A stretch of 9,571 nucleotides of DNA from CANHVK01 sp046304235. Lineage in GTDB: Bacteria; Bacteroidota; Bacteroidia; Flavobacteriales_D; Crocinitomicaceae. Under the pieces are notes generated by a model, which saw only the letters and a list, made by a program, of their open reading frames with translations, had not been told where the DNA came from and made no database searches. The stretch covers positions 1 through 9,571 of the forward strand of contig JBKCEW010000153.1 in assembly GCA_046304235.1 (NCBI GenBank), written 5' to 3'. How positions within the stretch are numbered: the first letter of the stretch is position 1; each line of letters starts with the position of its first letter. This document shows positions 1-5,054 of this stretch, one piece after another. The translations under genes were made by a program, and so were the position numbers.

Positions 1-1028
1 ATAGTAGATGAATTTAAATCTGTATTTAAAATATTGGATTCTATATATTTATAGTTTGCTTTGATTATAAAACCTTTAGTTGTGAAATACTGAATACCAA
101 ATTGATTTTTAAGCTCTAAAAAAGTGGAATCTTTTTTATATAGATTAAATTGATTATCTATTCCAAAATTACTTTTAAAGAGGGAGGGGTAGTTAAGACC
201 TAATTTGAGTGATTGTGTACTTTCTTGAATTCTTCTCCATTGGAAATCAATTCCTTCTCCTTTTTTAAGTTGATTGACAAGTTTCATTTTTAAATCACCA
301 ATCAGAAAATATTTTTGAGAAATTGTATTTTGCTGAAGACCAATGGTACCTGAAATATTATTTATTTTTTTTGAATTTAAATACAAATATAGATTTGCTT
401 TTCCATTTTCAAATAAAAGTTCAGGCTTTTGAAAAACAGAAAGATAAGGTAATTGTGATAGTTTATTTTCGATATTAATAAAATTCTCATCGCTGTAAGG
501 TTCATTAGTTTTTATATTAATTATATTTCTAATGATTTGATCATTCACAGTAGATGTTCCTTTTATGAAAAGATCTCCCCATTCAAAGTAAGGGCCCTTT
601 TGAAGCTTGAGGTTACAATAAATGGTATTTTGTTTAAAACGAATAGAGTCTAATTTTAAACTTGCAAATGGAAAACCATTATTTATGTAATGTTGATATT
701 TCGTTTCTAAAATTATTGCTATTTCTTTTGGTTTGTATCTCTCTGCGTTGGAATTTTGAGATTCAATTATTAAGCCTCTAAAGCTTTGACCAGGACAAAT
801 ATTTAAATATAAATCGTTGTTATCGTTTATGATGGTACTATTTGGTATTAAATATCCTTTTTTAATAAGTTTAAAATAAATTGAATTTAAAGTAGAACTC
901 GAAGTATCTTTAATTCTTAATTTATAACATTCATTTTCAGTTTGTCCAAAAGTAAACAAACAACAGAAATGAAAAAATACGAGTAAAAAAATGATATTTT
1001 GTTTCAAAAGTGCAGAATTTAGATTCAT
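1..1028 (-). CDS. BamA/TamA-like outer-membrane protein with POTRA-like region, partial (C-terminal part outside window)
   Basis: An uninterrupted frame of 342 codons starts at the ATG at 1028 and runs off the left edge. Residues 1-29 form a signal peptide: a hydrophobic core rich in I, L, V and F, ending FTFGQ. Residues about 100-145 (helix, then NNGFPFAS, then beta strands) and 146-220 (KGPYFEWGDLFIKG, a helix, then SQLPYL) have the pattern of POTRA domains. From about residue 223 (ISGTIGLQ) the sequence alternates short amphipathic strands and turns, as in the start of a beta-barrel, including LGLNYPSLFKSNFGID. This is the layout of the Omp85 superfamily (BamA, TamA, FhaC/ShlB), which inserts or moves proteins across the outer membrane. 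Which member it is cannot be decided without the barrel. Two POTRA-like units are visible, fewer than the five of BamA, so a TamA-like or accessory protein is more likely than the essential BamA. No clear promoter box was found in the 54 bp before its start. Confidence 0.7.
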   Translation of the reverse strand, partial: MNLNSALLKQNIIFLLVFFHFCCLFTFGQTENECYKLRIKDTSSSTLNSIYFKLIKKGYLIPNSTIINDNNDLYLNICPGQSFRGLIIESQNSNAERYKPKEIAIILETKYQHYINNGFPFASLKLDSIRFKQNTIYCNLKLQKGPYFEWGDLFIKGTSTVNDQIIRNIINIKTNEPYSDENFINIENKLSQLPYLSVFQKPELLFENGKANLYLYLNSKKINNISGTIGLQQNTISQKYFLIGDLKMKLVNQLKKGEGIDFQWRRIQESTQSLKLGLNYPSLFKSNFGIDNQFNLYKKDSTFLELKNQFGIQYFTTKGFIIKANYKYIESNILNTDLNSST

Positions 1029-1032
1029 ATTC

Positions 1033-1062
1033 TTTGAAATTCTTATATTTCTACTAATTTTG
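1033..1062 (+). promoter_or_regulatory. Bacteroidota-type promoter for the small lipoprotein gene
   Basis: A TTTG box at 1033-1036 and a perfect TAnnTTTG box (TAATTTTG, 1055-1062) are separated by 18 bp, matching the -33/-7 consensus of the Bacteroidota primary sigma factor. Transcription would start about 1067-1071, giving a leader of only about 12-16 nt before the ATG at 1083. The upstream box lies just outside the start codon of the divergent outer-membrane protein gene. Confidence 0.6.
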
Positions 1063-1082
1063 TAGAGTAAATTTATCCGTAT

Positions 1083-1232
1083 ATGAAAAAATTAGTTTCT
1101 ATTGTTTTATTTGTTGCTCTTTTAGTTGGCTCATTAGTTTCTTGTGGTTCTTCTAAACACGCTGGAAAATGTGATGCTTATTCTTTGAAGAAACAAGTTA
1201 TTACTACTAGTCAAGATTTAGCAGGTAAATAA
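1083..1232 (+). CDS. Small lipoprotein, 49 residues, function unknown
   Basis: The ATG at 1083 opens 49 codons ending in TAA at 1230-1232. The product begins MKKLVSIVLFVALLVGS and then has a clean lipobox, LVSC, with the lipid-bearing cysteine at residue 21. After cleavage only 29 residues remain. They are polar (CGSSKHAGKCDAYS, then a K/Q/T-rich tail) with a second cysteine at residue 30. A positively charged start, hydrophobic core and lipobox in so short a frame, directly behind a consensus promoter, make it a real gene despite its size. The S-S-K after the cysteine gives no decisive sorting signal, so inner- versus outer-membrane placement is open. Very short lipoproteins with a CDAY motif exist in Flavobacteriia as far as I recall, but no function is known to me. 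It is convergent with lptB, with zero bases between the stops. Confidence 0.75.
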   Translation: MKKLVSIVLFVALLVGSLVSCGSSKHAGKCDAYSLKKQVITTSQDLAGK

Positions 1233-1958
1233 TCATTTTCTTAGTACAAAATTTTGTCCTAAGTATACTTTACGAACTTGTTCATCTGATGCGAGTTCTT
1301 CTGCTGTACCCGTTTTAAGAATATTTCCTTCAAATAATAAGTAAGCCCTATCTGTAATTGATAGGGTTTCTTGTACATTATGGTCTGTAATTAAAATACC
1401 AATATTTTTCTTTTTTAAATCTGATACAATACTTTGAATATCTTCAACTGCAATAGGGTCTACTCCTGCAAAAGGTTCGTCAAGTAACACAAATTTTGGA
1501 TTGGTAGCTAGTGCACGGGCTATTTCGGTTCTTCTTTTTTCACCTCCAGAGAGTCTGTTTCCTAGGTTTTTACGGACATGTGTCAAGCTAAATTCTTCCA
1601 AAAGTTGCTCTAATCGTTCAGTACGTTCAGACTTATTGAGTTTAGTCATCTCAAGAATGGCCATAATGTTGTCTTCCACACTTAATTTTCTGAAAACAGA
1701 TACTTCTTGAGGAAGATAGCCAATACCCAATTGAGCTCGTTTATACATTGGGTAATCTGTAATGTTTTTATTGTCTAGGAAAACACTGCCCTCGTCTGGT
1801 TTTACAAGGCCTACAATCATGTAAAATGAGGTTGTTTTTCCTGCTCCATTTGGACCTAATAACCCAACGATTTCTCCTTGATTTACTTCAACAGAAACAC
1901 CATTTACAACATTTCTACCTTTGTATGTTTTTTTGATGTTATTTGTGAAAAGTTTCAT
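1233..1958 (-). CDS. lptB: LPS export ABC transporter ATP-binding protein LptB
   Basis: LptB is the cytoplasmic ATPase of the LptB2FGC complex, which extracts lipopolysaccharide from the inner membrane and pushes it along the Lpt bridge to the outer membrane. The 241-residue product has the usual LptB length and every ABC ATPase element: Walker A GPNGAGKTT at 35-43, Q-loop glutamine at 84 in YLPQEVSVFRKLSVEDN (a typical LptB stretch), signature LSGGEKRR at 136-143, Walker B FVLLDEP with catalytic glutamate 161, D-loop around GVDP at 165-168, and switch histidine 193 in ITDHN. It starts 4 nt after the tatC stop, so it is probably co-transcribed with and behind tatC. LptF/G and LptC are not in the window. 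Its stop (TGA, 1233-1235) abuts the convergent lipoprotein gene. The match to LptB rather than a generic ABC ATPase rests on the FYM/YLPQE/DHNVQETL pattern. Confidence 0.95.
   Translation of the reverse strand: MKLFTNNIKKTYKGRNVVNGVSVEVNQGEIVGLLGPNGAGKTTSFYMIVGLVKPDEGSVFLDNKNITDYPMYKRAQLGIGYLPQEVSVFRKLSVEDNIMAILEMTKLNKSERTERLEQLLEEFSLTHVRKNLGNRLSGGEKRRTEIARALATNPKFVLLDEPFAGVDPIAVEDIQSIVSDLKKKNIGILITDHNVQETLSITDRAYLLFEGNILKTGTAEELASDEQVRKVYLGQNFVLRK
1343..1369. other. Inverted repeat (possible hairpin) inside lptB
   Basis: AAGCCCTATC (1343-1352) and GATAGGGTTT (1360-1369) can form a 10-bp stem with one G-T wobble around a 7-nt loop. It sits within the 3' part of lptB, about 110 nt beyond the stop of the convergent lipoprotein gene. 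Read on the plus strand the stem runs into TTTC rather than a true U-tract, so a terminator role for the lipoprotein transcript is only possible, and coincidence within coding sequence is not excluded. Confidence 0.25.
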
Positions 1959-1962
1959 CTAA

Positions 1963-2733
1963 TTAATTTTTGATTCGTTTTGTAACGAAAATACTTATTT
2001 CATATAGTAGCAAAAGTGGTATTGCCACTATCACCTGACTAATTAGGTCAGGAGGAGTAATTACTGCTGCTAAAATAAGGACAGCTACAATGGAGTGTTT
2101 TCTATATTTCTTTAAAAAATCTGCAGTGATGATACCAATTTTTGCTAGGATGTATGCTACAACTGGAAGTAAAAACATCAATCCTGTATAGAAAATGGTA
2201 GAAAATATTGTACTCATATATGAACTTACAGTGAAGATATTTTCAATGTTTTCAGATAGTTGGAAAGTACCAAAAAATTGAACACACAAAGGAGCAACAA
2301 CATAATAACCAAAGCCAATACCTAAAAAGAATAACAAGCTGACATAAAAAACAATTCCTTTCACAGCAGATTTTTCATTTTGTTTTAACCCTGGCTTGAT
2401 AAATGACCAAATTTGGTAGAAAACATATGGGAAAGCAACCACAACACCTCCCATCAAAGACATCATAATAGCATATGAAAACTGACCACCCATAGCCGTA
2501 CTTTGAATTTTAATATTTATCTCAGGGGTACAGATTGAGAAGTATTTACACAAAAGTTTGTAGGTGATGAAAGTAGGATCTTTCATAGAAAGAAATAAAT
2601 GATCAATTATTTCAGTTTGGTAAATCCAAATTAATATAGCAAATAATATTATTGAAATCGCAGACTTAACTAACCTCCACCGAAGTTCTTCCAAGTGCTC
2701 TAAAAAAGACATTTGATTACCTTTCTCTTCCAT
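1963..2733 (-). CDS. tatC: Sec-independent protein translocase subunit TatC
   Basis: TatC is the polytopic inner-membrane receptor of the twin-arginine translocase. It binds RR signal peptides and, with TatA/B-type proteins, exports folded proteins. The 256-residue product has the family's N-terminal signature MSFLEHLEELRWRL (from residue 8), six predicted membrane segments, the WSFIKPGLKQNEK stretch, whose F111 and E120 correspond to E. coli F94 and E103 in the signal-peptide site, and the conserved ITPPDLISQ near residues 225-233. The frame allows two starts: 2733 (MEEKGNQ...) and 2712 (MSFLEHL...). The second has a Shine-Dalgarno-like AGAAAGG (2720-2726) 7 nt upstream and fits better with the promoter-like box at 2742-2749. 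A short N-terminal extension before MSFLEHLEELR is, to my recollection, common in flavobacterial TatC, so 2733 is kept here. lptB follows by 4 nt. No tatA/tatB is visible. Confidence 0.95.
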   Translation of the reverse strand: MEEKGNQMSFLEHLEELRWRLVKSAISIILFAILIWIYQTEIIDHLFLSMKDPTFITYKLLCKYFSICTPEINIKIQSTAMGGQFSYAIMMSLMGGVVVAFPYVFYQIWSFIKPGLKQNEKSAVKGIVFYVSLLFFLGIGFGYYVVAPLCVQFFGTFQLSENIENIFTVSSYMSTIFSTIFYTGLMFLLPVVAYILAKIGIITADFLKKYRKHSIVAVLILAAVITPPDLISQVIVAIPLLLLYEISIFVTKRIKN

Positions 2734-2741
2734 ATGATTGA

Positions 2742-2768
2742 CAAATATAAAGATTTGATTTAAGCAAA
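2742..2768 (-). promoter_or_regulatory. Candidate promoter of the tatC-lptB unit
   Basis: On the minus strand a perfect TAnnTTTG box (TATATTTG, 2749-2742) is preceded by TTTG (2768-2765) with a 15-bp spacer, shorter than the usual 17-23 bp. The -7 box ends only 8 nt before the ATG at 2733, so the RNA would have almost no leader for that start but about 25 nt for the start at 2712. Confidence 0.4.
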
Positions 2769-2811
2769 TTTTTAAAAAATATTTTTTTGTCTATTAAAAT
2801 GGTTTTTTTCA

Positions 2812-2841
2812 TTGTTTAAAGTTTAAAGTTTGTTAATTTTA
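2812..2841 (+). promoter_or_regulatory. Weak candidate promoter and tandem GTTTAAA repeat upstream of recQ
   Basis: Two head-to-tail copies of GTTTAAA (2814-2820, 2821-2827) are followed by GTTTG. TTG at 2812-2814 and TAATTTTA at 2834-2841 (one mismatch to TAnnTTTG) are 19 bp apart, a plausible promoter about 25 bp before the recQ ATG. The whole 132-bp tatC-recQ gap (2734-2865) is extremely AT-rich (the line 2761-2820 is about 13% GC), so chance matches are likely. Confidence 0.3.
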
Positions 2842-2865
2842 TATGATATAATATTATGAACTATT

Positions 2866-5046
2866 ATGGTAAGTGAAGATTTAAAAGGTGCTTTAAAGAA
2901 GTTTTTTGGATTTGAAAGTTTTAAGGGTAATCAAGAGAAAATCATTCAAAATTTATTAAACGGAAACAACACCTTTGTGATAATGCCTACTGGTGGTGGT
3001 AAATCATTGTGTTATCAATTACCAGCACTTATATCTGAAGGTACTGCCATTATTGTTTCTCCGCTAATTGCATTAATGAAAAATCAAGTAGATGCAATAC
3101 GTAATGTTAGTGACAATGAAAATATAGCTCACTTCTTAAATTCCTCTTTATCGAAGACAGAGATAAATAAAGTTAAATCTGATATTCAAAATGGTTCTAC
3201 CAAATTATTGTACGTTGCTCCTGAATCTTTGACAAAACAAGAATATATTGATTTTTTAACTTCAGTAAATATTTCATTTTTTGCGATTGATGAAGCGCAT
3301 TGTATTTCTGAATGGGGACACGATTTCAGACCTGAATATCGAAGACTTCGTGATATTTTTGAAAGAATTTCTAAGGTTTCTATAATTGCATTAACTGCTA
3401 CTGCAACACCTAAAGTTCAGCTAGATATTCAGAAAAACCTCAATATGGTTGATGCAACTGTATTCAAATCTTCATTCAATAGAGAGAATCTATATTATGA
3501 AATTCGACCTAAAGTTGATGTTGAGAAAGAAATAATTCGGTACATCAAAGCCCGAGAAGGTAAATCAGGGATAGTATATTGTTTGAGCAGAAAAAAAGTG
3601 GAGGAATTAGCTGAGCTGTTGAATTTGAATGGAATAAACGCATTACCATACCACGCTGGTTTAGACGCTTCAACACGAGCTAAGCATCAAGATATGTTTT
3701 TGATGGAAGATGCTAATATCATTGTTGCAACTATAGCTTTTGGTATGGGGATAGACAAACCAGATGTAAGATATGTTATACATCATGATATACCTAAGTC
3801 TCTAGAAAGTTATTATCAAGAAACAGGAAGAGCGGGACGCGATGGCGGAGAAGGAGAGTGCGTCGTTTTTTACAGTTACAAAGACATAGAAAAATTAGAG
3901 AAGTTTTTACAAGGGAAACCTGTTTCAGAACAAGAAATAGGAAAACAGTTACTTCATGAAATAGTTTCATATACAGAGACTTCTGTTTGTAGAAGAAAAT
4001 ACATATTACATTATTTTGGTGAGCAGTTCGATGAAACATTATGCAAAAACATGTGTGACAATTGCAAGCACCCAAGAGAAAAATCAGAAGGAAAAGATTC
4101 AGTTAAATTACTACTTGATTCAGTATTAGCTTTAGAAGAACAACAAAAACCGAAACACATTTGTAGTTTTATTACCGGGAACTTAACAGCTGATATCAAA
4201 TCTTATAAGCACGACAAACTACCTTTATTTGGTGAGGGTAATGCTAAAGATGAACATTTTTGGAATGCAGTAATTCGTCAAAGTTTAGTAGGAGGTTTAT
4301 TACAAAAAGAAATTGAAAGTTTTGGAACAATAAGATTAACCGAAGAAGGAAGAAAATTTGTTCAAAATCCTTCTTCATTTATGTTGATTAAAGAAAGAAA
4401 ATTTGATGAAGAGTCTGCGGATTTTGAAATTAATACGAATTCCAAAGGAGGTGCTTTTGATGAGATTTTGTTTGACATGTTGCTTGATTTGAGAAAATCA
4501 ATTTCTAAGCAAAAAAATATCCCTCCATTTGTTATATTTCAAGAACCGTCTTTGAAAGATATGTGTTTCCAATATCCGATTACCATGGATGAATTAACGA
4601 ATATTCAAGGGGTAGGTACCGGAAAGGCATCCAGATATGGTGCACCATTTTTGGAACTAATTAAATATTATGTAGAAGAGAATGAAATTGAACGTCCTCA
4701 GGATTTAGTGGTTAAATCGTTGATTAATAAATCAGGTTTAAAAGTTCAATTAATTCAGAATATTGATAGAAAACTCCCTTTAGAAGATATTGGAAAGTCT
4801 CAAGGGAAGTCTATGGATGAAATTATTGATGAGATTGAAGGTATCGTTGCTTCAGGCACTAGAGTCAATATCAATTATTATATCAATGATATACTAGATC
4901 TTGATAATCAAGAAGAAATATATGATTATTTTTCGGAAGCAGAATCAGATGATATTTCATTGGCTTACAAGGAATTTGATGGGGATTATTCAGAAGAAGA
5001 ACTTCGATTAATGCGAATAAAATTCATGAGTGAAATGGCAAATTAA
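2866..5046 (+). CDS. recQ: ATP-dependent DNA helicase RecQ
   Basis: RecQ is a 3'-to-5' helicase that unwinds forks and recombination intermediates. The 726-residue product has Walker A PTGGGKS (41-47, K46), the DEAH box (142-145) followed by the RecQ-specific aromatic-rich loop (CISEWGHDFRPEY, 146-158), motif III TATAT near 177-181, and motif VI QETGRAGRDG (318-327). The zinc site is C375, C393, C397 and C400 (CRRKY, then CKNMCDNC). A winged-helix RQC region covers about 410-500 and an HRDC domain about 531-602, with IQGVGTGKASRYG. Residues about 608-726 are an extra region ending in a very acidic segment. This makes the protein over 100 residues longer than E. coli RecQ, as is usual in Bacteroidota. 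The ATG at 2866 places the helicase start at the normal distance. The gene is divergent from tatC and only 8 nt before the next gene. Confidence 0.96.
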   Translation: MVSEDLKGALKKFFGFESFKGNQEKIIQNLLNGNNTFVIMPTGGGKSLCYQLPALISEGTAIIVSPLIALMKNQVDAIRNVSDNENIAHFLNSSLSKTEINKVKSDIQNGSTKLLYVAPESLTKQEYIDFLTSVNISFFAIDEAHCISEWGHDFRPEYRRLRDIFERISKVSIIALTATATPKVQLDIQKNLNMVDATVFKSSFNRENLYYEIRPKVDVEKEIIRYIKAREGKSGIVYCLSRKKVEELAELLNLNGINALPYHAGLDASTRAKHQDMFLMEDANIIVATIAFGMGIDKPDVRYVIHHDIPKSLESYYQETGRAGRDGGEGECVVFYSYKDIEKLEKFLQGKPVSEQEIGKQLLHEIVSYTETSVCRRKYILHYFGEQFDETLCKNMCDNCKHPREKSEGKDSVKLLLDSVLALEEQQKPKHICSFITGNLTADIKSYKHDKLPLFGEGNAKDEHFWNAVIRQSLVGGLLQKEIESFGTIRLTEEGRKFVQNPSSFMLIKERKFDEESADFEINTNSKGGAFDEILFDMLLDLRKSISKQKNIPPFVIFQEPSLKDMCFQYPITMDELTNIQGVGTGKASRYGAPFLELIKYYVEENEIERPQDLVVKSLINKSGLKVQLIQNIDRKLPLEDIGKSQGKSMDEIIDEIEGIVASGTRVNINYYINDILDLDNQEEIYDYFSEAESDDISLAYKEFDGDYSEEELRLMRIKFMSEMAN

Positions 5047-5054
5047 TATTAAAA

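Noticed and set aside
1501..1710. Plus-strand open frame of 69 codons inside lptB
   Set aside because: It is antisense to a well-conserved ABC ATPase reading frame and has no recognisable features.
2856..2868. ATG at 2856 as the recQ start
   Set aside because: It is not in the recQ frame. The ATG at 2866 is in frame and places the helicase motifs at the expected distances.
3794..4199. Two minus-strand open frames within recQ
   Set aside because: Both lie opposite conserved RecQ motifs (motif VI and the zinc site) and show no protein features, so they are shadows of recQ.
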